DNA of 42,163 nucleotides. It comes from Deltaproteobacteria bacterium. Lineage in GTDB: Bacteria > Myxococcota > Myxococcia > SLRQ01. Both the position numbers and the translations under genes were made by a program. The stretch lies in assembly GCA_007130885.1 (NCBI GenBank), contig SLRQ01000034.1:1-42163 (forward strand), written 5' to 3'. Within the stretch, counting starts at the first letter, position 1. Each line of letters starts with the position of its first letter. The notes beneath the pieces are model-generated. The model did not search any database. It worked only from the letters and a program-made list of their open reading frames with translations, and was not told the origin of the DNA. Below, one piece after another: positions 9,007 through 16,971 of this stretch.

Positions 9007-9057
9007 ATGGACCCGCACTTACGGGGCCATATATGGCTTCGTACAGTATGGGTCCAT
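9007..9057. promoter_or_regulatory. nested palindromes between the A2M gene and the next gene
   Basis: ATGGACCC at 9007-9014 is the exact inverse of GGGTCCAT at 9050-9057. Centred between them is a perfect 12-bp palindrome, GCCATATATGGC, at 9026-9037. The right arm includes the first two bases of the start codon of the following gene (ATG 9056). The structure could be an operator, or a hairpin that ends A2M transcription or masks the start. No T-run follows it, so a simple intrinsic terminator is unlikely. Confidence 0.5.
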
Positions 9058-9502
9058 GCAAACCTTTCTTCCCTACCGGTCCTTCAATAAGAGCGCGGCG
9101 ATACTCGACTACCGTCGACTCGGACGTCAGCGGGTAGAGGTGCTGCAGATTCTTCGGGCACTGCACTACTCGGACTATGGCTGGCAACACCATCCAGCCG
9201 TTATCATGTGGCGTGGCCGCGTCGATGCGCTGGTCTGTTACGGGATGGTGGTGGTGGCGGCCTGGCGCAGGCGTGGCTACGCGGACAGCACAGGCGCGCT
9301 AATAGCGGAGTTCGCGTCAAGCGCCGGCCTTCGGTCACAGGCAACGCTCGCGGAGGCGGGCGAGCTTCCTCCGTGGCTGGGCTGGCGCCCCTTCCATCGT
9401 AGCCATCAGTCCGCGCTGGTGCGAAAGGATCCGACTTGGTATCGGCGCTACTTTCCGCGAGTTCCGGACGATCTCCCTTATGTTTGGCCGGTGCCGAGCT
9501 AG
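9056..9502 (+). CDS. MSMEG_6728-like conserved protein, possible pyrimidine-dimer glycosylase relative
   Basis: A 148-residue cytoplasmic protein. MQTFLPYRSFNKSAAILDYR followed by RLGRQRVEVLQILRAL, then HHPAVIMWRG and HRSHQSALVRKDP, is the conserved pattern of a small bacterial family named after MSMEG_6728. I recall it being linked with pyrimidine-dimer glycosylase-type folds, but this is from memory and uncertain. Length and motif order fit a complete member. The start codon overlaps the right arm of the upstream inverted repeat, and no good ribosome site is visible. It converges with the gene ending at 9553, leaving a 50-bp gap. The function is not established. Confidence 0.65.
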   Translation: MQTFLPYRSFNKSAAILDYRRLGRQRVEVLQILRALHYSDYGWQHHPAVIMWRGRVDALVCYGMVVVAAWRRRGYADSTGALIAEFASSAGLRSQATLAEAGELPPWLGWRPFHRSHQSALVRKDPTWYRRYFPRVPDDLPYVWPVPS

Positions 9503-9552
9503 GACGGTCCCCTCACCGCGGCAGGACCGGGATCCATGCCGGGCAGCCGGCG

Positions 9553-10041
9553 CTACGCCGGTTTGGGTGCGGGTTTGTACGGAGCCAGGGGCCACCTTTG
9601 ACCGGCAAGCGGAAGTACAAATCCGCCGCCGGGGTTTTCCTCCACATGCAATGCAAGACGATGGTACAGGGAGGGAGGAAACCGGCATGGTACCGACAGA
9701 CCATGTCTGGTGATCCGAGCGTAGAGAACGCTTTCTTCCGAGATCATCAGGGACGAAGGATTCAGTGGCTCCTCCTGACCATCGGAGAGGCGAAGCTGTA
9801 CACCAGCAAGTCTGCCATCTTCGATTTCGTCGAGGTCCATACCTTCCACGAAGAAAGCTGTGTCGGCGACCTGAATGGGCTCGGTATCGTCGCCTAGCTC
9901 TATGATGTAGCGGCCATCCGGCTTTGGAACTATATGACGCGCGAACAGAGCCGCGACGCGGGGAAGGATGGGTTGTCCTCCATGCAGCCACTGCCCGCGC
10001 TCGGTGAGGGTGATGGGCGGGTGCTCTTCACTCGAAACCAT
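9553..10041 (-). CDS. DUF1285-like protein
   Basis: The chosen ATG gives 162 residues; the frame stays open upstream to 10197 (214 residues), but those extra residues have no recognisable pattern. The body contains TERGQWLHGGQPILPRVAAL, DGRYIIELGDDTEPIQVADT and a late SLYHRLALHVEE. This resembles the DUF1285 layout (a W-x-G-x-PI segment, an LF..I..DG.Y segment, then a V-x-D-x-aF segment). DUF1285 proteins are small cytoplasmic proteins of unknown role. Similarity is judged by eye and is moderate. The gene is divergent from the isochorismatase-type gene, with a shared upstream region of about 200 bp. Confidence 0.6.
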   Translation of the reverse strand: MVSSEEHPPITLTERGQWLHGGQPILPRVAALFARHIVPKPDGRYIIELGDDTEPIQVADTAFFVEGMDLDEIEDGRLAGVQLRLSDGQEEPLNPSSLMISEESVLYARITRHGLSVPCRFPPSLYHRLALHVEENPGGGFVLPLAGQRWPLAPYKPAPKPA

Positions 10042-10245
10042 GACGAATATGTATCGCCGCCCGGCCGTGATGTCCAAGCCCGGCCGGATGACGCCTGGAC
10101 CGGTGTGACTCGAGCATGGGCTGGTTGCTGCAAGATGTTCCCCAAGCCCGAACGAAATCGATCCCATCGGGGACTCGTCGAAGTGGGTGGTTCTCAAGTC
10201 CGAACAGGTGTATCTGACGGTTGCGGAATTTCAGGAGGCATATCG

Positions 10246-10863
10246 ATGAAGAGCGAAATACTCGAGTGGCACGCCGAGCTCGACTCGGCGGATGTGGAGC
10301 CGCACCCCGCCTACACCCTCTACCCGGGTTCGGTGGCGTTACTGGTAATCGACATGCAGGAGCGTCTTGGTGCAGCCATGCCGGAGAAGGTGTGGAAGAA
10401 GTCCGTCGAAAACACGCGGCGGCTTATCGACTCGGCAAGCCTGCTCGAGATTCCGATCCTGCTTACGGAGCAGTATCCCAAGGGGCTGGGGCCAACTGTC
10501 CCTGTCGTCAAGGAGCGTCTACCCGAAGGTGTTCAGATCGTCGAGAAGATGGACTTTTCGTGTGCCCATCTTCCCGCAGTGCGAGAGTTCTTGGGAGCTC
10601 ATCGTCGGCGACAACTCGTGATCGTTGGGCAGGAGACCCACGTTTGTGTCTTCCAATCGGTACGTCACTTCGTCGAGAGGGGATGGTTCTGCCACGTAGT
10701 TTCAGACGCCGTACTCTCTCGGAGCATCGAGAACTGGCGGATCGGGCTTCGTTTGATGGATGGTGCGGGAGCCACCATCACCAGTACCGAGACCGTGCTC
10801 TTCGATCTGGTCAAGAACGCCGAGCATCCTTCGTTCAAGGCTATCTCCCGTTCGGTGCGGTGA
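10246..10863 (+). CDS. isochorismatase-family cysteine hydrolase
   Basis: A 205-residue member of the isochorismatase/nicotinamidase superfamily. ATG at 10246 is decided by AGGAGG seven bases upstream; longer frames further upstream have no domain content. The catalytic triad is visible: Asp36 in LLVIDMQER, Lys101 in EKMDFSC, and Cys134 in GQETHVCVFQS, with the cis-peptide-like region before it. The family hydrolyses isochorismate, nicotinamide, ureidoacrylate and similar amides or vinyl ethers. No neighbouring biosynthetic genes indicate a substrate, so only the superfamily is assigned. YcaC-like hydrolase is a reasonable alternative label. It is cytoplasmic and has no signal. Confidence 0.9.
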   Translation: MKSEILEWHAELDSADVEPHPAYTLYPGSVALLVIDMQERLGAAMPEKVWKKSVENTRRLIDSASLLEIPILLTEQYPKGLGPTVPVVKERLPEGVQIVEKMDFSCAHLPAVREFLGAHRRRQLVIVGQETHVCVFQSVRHFVERGWFCHVVSDAVLSRSIENWRIGLRLMDGAGATITSTETVLFDLVKNAEHPSFKAISRSVR

Positions 10864-10993
10864 GCTCGAGTCCCAAAGCACAACGGGTAGCTTTCTGAAG
10901 TAGGACGATATCCGTCGTCCGCGCGAGCCCGGGCGTGTGCGAGGACGAGGGAGCAAGTGTCTTGCGAAGGAGCGGATCGCGGTGACTCTCCTC

Positions 10994-11878
10994 TTACGTG
11001 CGGCGAACCGGCTGATGTAGCTCGAGGGCTATGTGGCCGTCCCGAAAAATCCGCACGGTTCCACTGGTCTGTGAGACGGTGATTGAGATTGACTGGGTTT
11101 CCTTGGTGATCGCCGCGGCGGCGGTGTGCCTGGCACCAAGACCCAGAGGAACATCTACATTGTAAGTTCCGGCCTGCAGATATCGGCCGGCCGCCATTAC
11201 AACGCCGTCCTCCCTAACGACGAAGGCGCCGTCGAGTATCGAGAAGCTCCTGATGGCCTCTCGAATCCTTGGATTCAGTACGTTTCGCTCAGCCTCGCTA
11301 ACTCCCTGAAAAGGGTTGATGGTGAGCTGGCGAGATTTCTCCATCACGGTAACAGCGTCCCCAACGACCAGTAGGGTGCCTACAGGATGACCCTCAAAAC
11401 CGTCGTGGCCTATCCTAAGGGCAAGGTCCAAGAGAGTCTCTATCACTTGCCCGTGAAACTCCTCCGAAAGGTCCAGCGCATCCACCGAGATCCTTTCGTC
11501 GAAGTCGGAACCAATCTTTAGCTTGATCAGGGTATCCAGGCTCTTTTTGAGCCCTGTAGCAGCTAGTATGACTTGGCCTTCCTTCAGCAATCCCGATGTG
11601 AGACCGTTGACCACAGCCACTTTGATTCGTTCGATGCGAGCATAATCATAAGGAGGAATGAGGACGGCGTCGAAGCCCTTCTCCCTTAGCTCTTCTACCA
11701 TCTGCTCGCTCGTCACGGCGAACAGGAGCTTACGCTTGATGGGGCGGCGGCGCAGCTCCTCGGGGGGTAAAGGCTCGTCGTGAATGTAAAGAAGGCGTGC
11801 TACCTCCTTCCTGCCGGCGAGGTTCAAGACCATCTTGAGGATGTCGCGATCCAGTTTCGAAGGGTTGGCTTCTGCCAT
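10994..11878 (-). CDS. diadenylate cyclase (c-di-AMP synthase), DacZ-like architecture
   Basis: A 294-residue soluble protein. The C-terminal DAC (DisA_N) domain, about residues 170-285, carries both catalytic signatures: DGAFVVREDG with DGA at 216-218, and GLGARHTAAAAIT with RH at 250-251, followed by SQTSGTVRIFRDG. DAC domains condense two ATP into c-di-AMP. The N-terminal 115 residues form an alpha/beta region (RKLLFAVTSEQM, then VNGLTSGLLKEGQVILAATG) that resembles the pyruvate-kinase-C-like domain preceding DAC in archaeal DacZ. There is no membrane segment, unlike CdaA, and no DisA helicase-like C-terminus. The second motif has Thr where many enzymes have Arg (RHR), so activity needs testing. 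It is divergent from dksA, about 177 bp away. Confidence in the family is high, in activity moderate. Confidence 0.88.
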   Translation of the reverse strand: MAEANPSKLDRDILKMVLNLAGRKEVARLLYIHDEPLPPEELRRRPIKRKLLFAVTSEQMVEELREKGFDAVLIPPYDYARIERIKVAVVNGLTSGLLKEGQVILAATGLKKSLDTLIKLKIGSDFDERISVDALDLSEEFHGQVIETLLDLALRIGHDGFEGHPVGTLLVVGDAVTVMEKSRQLTINPFQGVSEAERNVLNPRIREAIRSFSILDGAFVVREDGVVMAAGRYLQAGTYNVDVPLGLGARHTAAAAITKETQSISITVSQTSGTVRIFRDGHIALELHQPVRRT

Positions 11879-11954
11879 AACATTGATATCCTACTCAGAA
11901 GAGGGCTGCGCTCCAGTTCTCGGTAGGTTTTACGGAAGAAAAGCCCCATTATCA

Positions 11955-11984
11955 TTGACATCACCGGGGCTGATTTGGTACACG
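11955..11984 (+). promoter_or_regulatory. possible sigma-70 promoter upstream of dksA
   Basis: A consensus -35 TTGACA lies at 11955-11960. An 18-nt spacer leads to a weak -10 (TACACG, 11979-11984), about 70 bp before the dksA start, in the divergent gap with the c-di-AMP synthase gene. The -35 is exact but the -10 is poor, so this is tentative. Confidence 0.35.
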
Positions 11985-12055
11985 GCGCAGCCTTTTCCTG
12001 CACAACCGGGCGGGGCATTCAGGGGATGTATTCACTCCGTCCAGTGGGGGTAGTC

Positions 12056-12418
12056 GTGAACAAGAAAGACCTAGCGCGTTTCAAGAAGAAGCTCCTCGAG
12101 TCCAGACGCCAGCTATTGAAGTCCGCTCGCAAGACACTGGCCGAGGAGACCATACTAGACACCGACGATTTGCCTGACGAGATCGATCTGGCCTCGTCGG
12201 AGTACGCCCAGTCGATGGTTTTCCGCCTTCGGGATCGAGAGAAACATCTCCTGGGGAAGATAGAGCAGGCCATAGACCGGATAGACGATGGGAGCTTCGG
12301 AATCTGCGAGTCATGCGGCGAGTCCATAACGCTCAAGCGGCTCGAGGCGCGTCCCGTGACTACTCTCTGCATCCGCTGCAAGGAGGAGCAGGAGAAGGTG
12401 GAGAAGTCCTTCGGTTGA
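12056..12418 (+). CDS. dksA: RNA polymerase-binding transcription factor DksA
   Basis: A 120-residue TraR/DksA protein. GTG at 12056 is chosen because it begins VNKKDLARFKKKLLESRR, the family's usual N-terminus, with a G-rich ribosome site just upstream; the longer open frame adds unconserved residues. The coiled coil holds the acidic tip DTDDLPDEIDLASSEY, needed for secondary-channel action on RNA polymerase. The C-terminal zinc finger is CESC, then CIRC, 17 residues later. DksA works with (p)ppGpp to retune initiation at rRNA and amino-acid promoters. The relA/spoT gene follows 219 bp downstream on the same strand, a meaningful pairing. Whether the two are cotranscribed is unclear, because a candidate promoter lies between them. 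Confidence 0.95.
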   Translation: MNKKDLARFKKKLLESRRQLLKSARKTLAEETILDTDDLPDEIDLASSEYAQSMVFRLRDREKHLLGKIEQAIDRIDDGSFGICESCGESITLKRLEARPVTTLCIRCKEEQEKVEKSFG

Positions 12419-12537
12419 TTCGGCTCGGCCGGGCAACTGGGCATGACCCTGTGCCGGGCTCCACCAGGACAGCAGCCTCCCCAGCAAGCCACGACACACC
12501 GGAAGGCGCCTTGTGAGGGGAAGTGACGACGCTCGAA

Positions 12538-12565
12538 TTGCGTTGGATCTATCGAGTGGTAGAAT
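12538..12565 (+). promoter_or_regulatory. possible promoter upstream of relA/spoT
   Basis: A good -10 hexamer TAGAAT (12560-12565) is preceded, after 16 nt, by a weak -35 TTGCGT (12538-12543). It lies 72 bp upstream of the relA/spoT ATG. This would give relA/spoT its own start apart from dksA. Confidence 0.4.
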
Positions 12566-12637
12566 GCTCTACCGCGTTCCTCTTGAATTGGTTGCGTCTT
12601 AATCCCTTGCTCGGTTTTTCGGAAGTCTTGTGGCCTG

Positions 12638-14806
12638 ATGCTACGTCTTGGTGACATCTTGGAGAAGGTCGAAAGCTATCGGCCGAAAGCTGATCTCGAC
12701 ATCATCAAGAAGGCCTACGTTTATTCGGCGCGAGTTCATCGAGGTCAGATCCGAAAGGGCGGTGATCCATACCTAGTCCATCCACTTTCGGTCGCGGGTC
12801 TTCTCGCCGACATGCGCCTGGACGAGGCGAGCATCGTCACTGGGTTGCTCCATGACACGGTGGAGGATACGGACGCAACCCTCGAGGAGCTCGAGGAGCT
12901 GTTCGGCGGCGAGGTCGCGCAGATCGTCGATGGCTTGACCAAGCTCTCGCAGTTCTCCTCGGAGCCGCGCAAGCCTACCGCGGAGGAGAAGCAAGCCGAG
13001 AACTTCCGCAAGATGATCGTGGCCATGGCCAAGGACATTCGCGTCCTTTTGGTGAAGCTGGCCGATCGCACCCACAACATGCGAACTCTGGACTCCATGA
13101 GCCCCGAGGGGCAGGAGCGCATCGCCAGGGAGACACTCGAGATTTACGCCCCCCTGGCAAACCGGCTCGGAATCCAGTGGATAAAGACCGAGCTCGAAGA
13201 CTTGTCTTTCAAATATCTACGGCCGCATGACTACGAAGATCTCAACGAGAAGCTTTCACAAAAGCACAGAGAGCATCAGCGGTACATCGAAGAGGTGATC
13301 GGGCTTCTCGAGAAGAACTTGTCCGCGCAGGGAATCCCGGCGGAGGTGACCGGCCGCGAGAAGCACCTCTACTCTATCTACCGGAAGATGCGATCGCAGA
13401 ACCTGGAGTTCGAGCAGGTACATGATCTGGTGGCGTTTCGCATCCTCTCCGACACGGTTTCTCGCTGCTACGAAGCACTCGGCATGGTGCACTCGTTGTG
13501 GAAGCCGGTGCCTGGACGTTTCAAGGACTACATCGCCATACCCAAGCCCAATATGTATCAGTCGCTGCATACCACCGTGATTGGGCCGTACGGCGAAAGG
13601 GTGGAGATGCAGATCCGTACCAAGGAAATGCATCAGATCGCCGAGCACGGTATCGCGGCGCATTGGGCCTACAAGGAAGGTGCGACGAAGGCCGAAATGC
13701 GGGACGCGAAGGGTTTTGCTTGGCTTCGGCAGCTTGTGGAGTGGCAAAAAGAGCTTCCTGATCCAGGGGAGTTCTTGCAGTCCTTCAAGGTGGATCTGTT
13801 CACCGACGAGGTCTTCGTTCTAACACCGAGGGGCGAGGTCAAGGCTTTCCCGCGAAATGCGACGCCGGTGGATTTCGCTTACGCGATTCACACCGAGGTG
13901 GGCCAACGCTGTCTTGGTGCCAAGGTCAACGGAAGAATAGTCCCCCTCAGGTACAAGCTGAAGAACGGGGACACGGTCGAGATTCTCACATCTCCGCATG
14001 CCAACCCAAGTAAGGATTGGCTCACCTACGTTGCCACGAGCCGGGCCAAGACGAAGATCCGAAGTTACATGCACAGGCAGCAACGCGATCGCTCCATGGC
14101 GATTGGTCGCGAGCTCTTGGACAAGGCTCTTCGGCGCCATGGTCGTTCGCTGAACAAGATGCTCAAGGGCGGCCAGATAAAGCCGGCGGTCGAGGGGTTG
14201 GGCTACCCCTCCGCGGACGATCTCATTTCGGCCTTGGGGTACGGAAAGACTACGTTGGCGCAGATTCTCAACCGGATCCTTCCCAGCGAGGAGCTGAAGG
14301 AGAAACCGCAGACCGAGCCCGAGAGCGAGGGAAGGTTTACTCAGCTTCTAAAGAAAGTCGGGCGTACCAGTAAGAGTGGTATCTCGATACAGGGCATCGA
14401 CGACATCCTGGTCCGTTTCGGAAGGTGCTGTAACCCCGTTCCGGGTGATCCCATCGTAGGTTTCATAACACGCGGAAGGGGCGTGACCGTCCATACGACC
14501 CGCTGCGAGAAGGTCTTGTCAACCGATCCCGATCGGCGGGTCGAGGTGATGTGGGACGCCCAGAAGGGGATAAATCGCCCGGTGACTGTTAGAGTGGTGA
14601 CCACGGATAGGCGTGGGTTGCTCGCTGAGCTGTCGCAGGCTTTCAGCCAGGCCGGGGTGAACATCTCTCAAGCCAACTGCAGGTCGACCAGTGACGATCG
14701 AGCCGTTACTACCTTCGAGGTCGCGATAAGCGATCTCAAGCAGCTTCAAGGCGTCATCCGGCAGCTCGAGCGCATCAAGGGAGTGTACTCCGTCGAGCGT
14801 GTTTGA
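12638..14806 (+). CDS. relA: bifunctional (p)ppGpp synthetase/hydrolase RelA/SpoT
   Basis: A 722-residue Rel protein of full length. The N-terminal HD hydrolase (about 25-180) keeps RKGGDPYLVHP (40-49), the HD of HDTVED at 72-73, and LADRTHNMRTL (141-151), so hydrolysis should be possible. The synthetase (about 235-350) keeps GREKHLYSIYRKM, RFKDYIAIPKPNMYQSLHTT with Asp297, and VEMQIRT with Glu323. A TGS domain follows at about 388-448, then a Cys-rich segment (RFGRCCNPVPGD) and a C-terminal ACT domain (about 645-720). Both catalytic sites look intact, so it is the bifunctional SpoT/Rel type rather than a synthetase-only RelA. The ATG at 12638 starts MLRLGDILEKVESY, as in relatives. The adjacency to dksA and the c-di-AMP synthase is notable. 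Confidence 0.96.
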   Translation: MLRLGDILEKVESYRPKADLDIIKKAYVYSARVHRGQIRKGGDPYLVHPLSVAGLLADMRLDEASIVTGLLHDTVEDTDATLEELEELFGGEVAQIVDGLTKLSQFSSEPRKPTAEEKQAENFRKMIVAMAKDIRVLLVKLADRTHNMRTLDSMSPEGQERIARETLEIYAPLANRLGIQWIKTELEDLSFKYLRPHDYEDLNEKLSQKHREHQRYIEEVIGLLEKNLSAQGIPAEVTGREKHLYSIYRKMRSQNLEFEQVHDLVAFRILSDTVSRCYEALGMVHSLWKPVPGRFKDYIAIPKPNMYQSLHTTVIGPYGERVEMQIRTKEMHQIAEHGIAAHWAYKEGATKAEMRDAKGFAWLRQLVEWQKELPDPGEFLQSFKVDLFTDEVFVLTPRGEVKAFPRNATPVDFAYAIHTEVGQRCLGAKVNGRIVPLRYKLKNGDTVEILTSPHANPSKDWLTYVATSRAKTKIRSYMHRQQRDRSMAIGRELLDKALRRHGRSLNKMLKGGQIKPAVEGLGYPSADDLISALGYGKTTLAQILNRILPSEELKEKPQTEPESEGRFTQLLKKVGRTSKSGISIQGIDDILVRFGRCCNPVPGDPIVGFITRGRGVTVHTTRCEKVLSTDPDRRVEVMWDAQKGINRPVTVRVVTTDRRGLLAELSQAFSQAGVNISQANCRSTSDDRAVTTFEVAISDLKQLQGVIRQLERIKGVYSVERV

Positions 14807-14832
14807 GAGCCTGTTCCGGGTGACAACCTGAA

Positions 14833-14931
14833 ACGGCCGCCGATTCGGCCGTGTCTTCGAAGCTTACTCATTTTGGGTTCTCCGACGTGCGCCGGAGCGT
14901 GTTTTCATCGTCCTTTACTCGTAAGCTTCGA
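14833..14931. terminator. stacked hairpins between convergent relA/spoT and lipoprotein genes
   Basis: A 7-bp stem ACGGCCG/CGGCCGT lies at 14833-14852 with a 6-nt loop. Next comes an 11-bp inverted repeat, TCGAAGCTTAC at 14857-14867 and GTAAGCTTCGA at 14921-14931. Inside the latter is a smaller stem, CTCCG/CGGAG (14880-14897). The region separates two genes whose 3' ends face each other, so bidirectional termination is a natural reading. There are no clean U-tracts, so this is not a textbook terminator. Confidence 0.45.
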
Positions 14932-14975
14932 GATCCACGGCCTCCTCGGCGGCTTCGCTACGGCAAGTCGTGAAG

Positions 14976-15449
14976 TCAGCCCGCGGCGGGAGCGATTATC
15001 GCCTCATCCACCCGCTCACTGATTTCTTGATACGTTTGCCTTGCCTCCTGGATCCTATCGTCCACCTGGAAGCGGGTTTCGCGGAAGCCCAACTCGGTCA
15101 TCTCGTCCCAGTTCTCATACCGGGTCTTCGTGTTGTCGAGATAGCCGCGCAATGCGTCGATTCGCGGTTGGACATCGGTGCGCACCTGCTCCGGCGCATC
15201 TTCGAGGCGCTCTTCCAGCCGATCGATTTGGTCCTCTAGCTGGGAGATCTCATCGTCCACACGGTCTATGTAGGATTGGCGCTCCATCCGCTGCTGTTCT
15301 GTCAGCTCCACTTCCTCTTCTTCTGGAACTACTGGACGTTCCTCTTCCTCGAAAGGTTCCTCGGGTATCGTGGGTTCACGAGGCTCCGGGCAGGCGACTA
15401 CGAGCAAGGGAACTGCGAGCAAGGCAATTGATAGTCTTAGATTCTTCAT
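14976..15449 (-). CDS. coiled-coil lipoprotein of unknown function
   Basis: A 157-residue protein starting at MKNLRLSIALLAVPLLVVAC. The lipobox VVAC puts the lipidated Cys at residue 20, and GGGG precedes the ATG by about 9 nt, so the longer frame upstream is not used. Residues about 22-50 are rich in Pro and Glu, a flexible linker away from the membrane. From about 50 to 150 the sequence is a charged heptad-like helix (YIDRVDDEISQLEDQIDRLE, then further repeats), predicted coiled coil. No enzyme motif is seen. It resembles small myxobacterial coiled-coil lipoproteins only in general character. It converges with relA/spoT and is divergent from ridA. Confidence 0.8.
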   Translation of the reverse strand: MKNLRLSIALLAVPLLVVACPEPREPTIPEEPFEEEERPVVPEEEEVELTEQQRMERQSYIDRVDDEISQLEDQIDRLEERLEDAPEQVRTDVQPRIDALRGYLDNTKTRYENWDEMTELGFRETRFQVDDRIQEARQTYQEISERVDEAIIAPAAG

Positions 15450-15490
15450 GGCTTGACCCCTTTCGTAAGGGTGCGGGGCCTCTTTTTCGA

Positions 15491-15502
15491 GGCACGCGTG
15501 CC
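15491..15502. promoter_or_regulatory. 12-bp perfect palindrome, candidate operator
   Basis: GGCACGCGTGCC is a perfect 12-bp palindrome in the divergent gap between the coiled-coil lipoprotein gene (start 15449) and ridA (start 15728). Its place about 40 bp upstream of the lipoprotein start suits a dimeric repressor or activator site, but no second copy was seen nearby. Confidence 0.35.
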
Positions 15503-15727
15503 GCAATGGGAAAACGTTGGGGAAGCCCCGCCGCCTCCGGCCGAAGAAGAGAACTGTCGGGCCGGGCGAGCGGCTGGGACTCGAAGGCCCTCATTACCGC
15601 AACCCTGACATTAAGCAGGTGAGAGCCGGAACAAGTGGGGGGCGACCGGTTTGACGGGTCCAACCTCCTACTGGTAGACGGCATCGGTACCTGAACGTCC
15701 CACTTGAAGATTTTTTTGGAGGCTTTG

Positions 15728-16117
15728 ATGCAACGCAAAATAGTAGAGACGGATAACGCTCCCGCCGCCATTGGCCCTTACAGCCAGGCAGTTACCGCAA
15801 ACGCGCAGACTTTCACGTTCTTGTCGGGACAGATTCCACTTGATCCCGCTTCGGGCAAGGTCGTAGGGGAGGGTGATGTCAAGGCCCAATCAAAGCAGGT
15901 GATGGAGAACATGAAAGCCGTCCTCGGTGCCGCTGGTCTCGATTTCGGCAATGTAACGAAGACCACCATATATCTGGTCGACATGAATGATTTCGCCGTG
16001 GTCAACGATGTCTACAAGGAGTACTTTGGGGAGCAGCCTCCTGCTCGGGCGACGATTGGGGTGGTTGCGCTACCCATGGGCGTTAGGGTTGAGATGGACT
16101 GCATCGCGGCCTCTTGA
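15728..16117 (+). CDS. ridA: RidA-family 2-iminobutanoate/2-iminopropanoate deaminase
   Basis: A 129-residue RidA (YjgF/YER057c/UK114) protein. GGAGG just upstream fixes the ATG at 15728. The family pattern is complete: APAAIGPYSQAV, FLSGQIPLDPASG, NMKAVLGAAGLDF, KTTIYLVDMNDF, and PPARATIGVVALPMGVRVEM. The substrate-binding Arg is residue 107 and the Glu is near 122. RidA hydrolyses reactive enamine/imine products of PLP dehydratases, protecting other PLP enzymes. It is cytoplasmic and trimeric in relatives. The following pgeF gene begins close behind and may be cotranscribed. Confidence 0.93.
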   Translation: MQRKIVETDNAPAAIGPYSQAVTANAQTFTFLSGQIPLDPASGKVVGEGDVKAQSKQVMENMKAVLGAAGLDFGNVTKTTIYLVDMNDFAVVNDVYKEYFGEQPPARATIGVVALPMGVRVEMDCIAAS

Positions 16118-16149
16118 GTTTTTGGGCCCTGCAAGTTCACGCGCGATCC

Positions 16150-16938
16150 ATGCCGGTGATGACTAATGGGGATGGCGAGGTGATCGGTCTCCGGTCGCCT
16201 TTGCTCAGTTCCGTCCCGAACCTGGTCCATGGTTTTACAACCAGGATCGGAGGAGTGAGCCGAGGGCCTTGGTCAACACTGAACCTAGGTCACGGCGTCG
16301 GGGATGACCATTCGCGCGTGGAGGAGAATCGGCGGCGTCTCGTCTCGTGTGCACGTCTGTCGGCGCTTTTTGGGGTAAGCCAGGTTCACGGATCCAATGT
16401 CGTCGTTTTGACTGCCGAGAGCCATACAGAGACCGTCCTTTCCGAGAACGCGGATGCATTGGTCACGAGGACTTCGGGCCAGGCGGTGTCGGTGCGCACG
16501 GCCGACTGTGTACCGGTTCTGATGGTCGACCCACTGGTGCCCGTAATCGGCGCGGTGCACGCCGGTTGGCGAGGGTTGGCGGCGGGCGTCCTCCAGGCGG
16601 CATTAGTTCGCATGGTGAATGACCTGGGTGCCGATCCTGAACGTGTGATGGCGGCGATGGGGCCTGCCATAGGGCCATGCTGCTTCGAGGTGGGGCACGA
16701 TGTGGCTGCCAGGCTAGCGAGTCTGGGATCCGGCGTGGTCGTCGGAGGAGAAAATGGCTCTCAACCTCGCGCGGACCTGTTTACTGCGACCAGGTCCGCT
16801 CTCCGAGCATTCGGCCTGCGGAGCACGGCTATCGACAAGGTGGGGGAGTGCACCTGTTGTGACGAGAGACGCTTCTTCAGCCATCGCCGAGACAAAGGTC
16901 GTACGGGTCGCCACATCTCGTACATTGCTATTCAGTAA
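16150..16938 (+). CDS. pgeF: peptidoglycan editing factor PgeF (YfiH/laccase-domain, DUF152)
   Basis: About 262 residues from the ATG at 16150. A TTG at 16114 overlapping the ridA stop, or an ATG at 16159, are alternatives, and none has a strong ribosome site. The metal-site pattern is present: VSQVHGSNV, VRTADCVPVLMVD and AVHAGWRGLAAG, giving the His-Cys-His cluster. Later MGPAIGPCCFEVG and CTCCDERRFFSHRRD follow as in complete members. These proteins are purine-nucleoside/peptidoglycan-editing enzymes (once called polyphenol oxidase or laccase-like). It sits directly after ridA and before the LysM gene, all on the plus strand. Confidence 0.9.
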   Translation: MPVMTNGDGEVIGLRSPLLSSVPNLVHGFTTRIGGVSRGPWSTLNLGHGVGDDHSRVEENRRRLVSCARLSALFGVSQVHGSNVVVLTAESHTETVLSENADALVTRTSGQAVSVRTADCVPVLMVDPLVPVIGAVHAGWRGLAAGVLQAALVRMVNDLGADPERVMAAMGPAIGPCCFEVGHDVAARLASLGSGVVVGGENGSQPRADLFTATRSALRAFGLRSTAIDKVGECTCCDERRFFSHRRDKGRTGRHISYIAIQ

Positions 16939-16971
16939 AATGCCCTACGCTGCTTTTCCTTCTTTTTGCAT

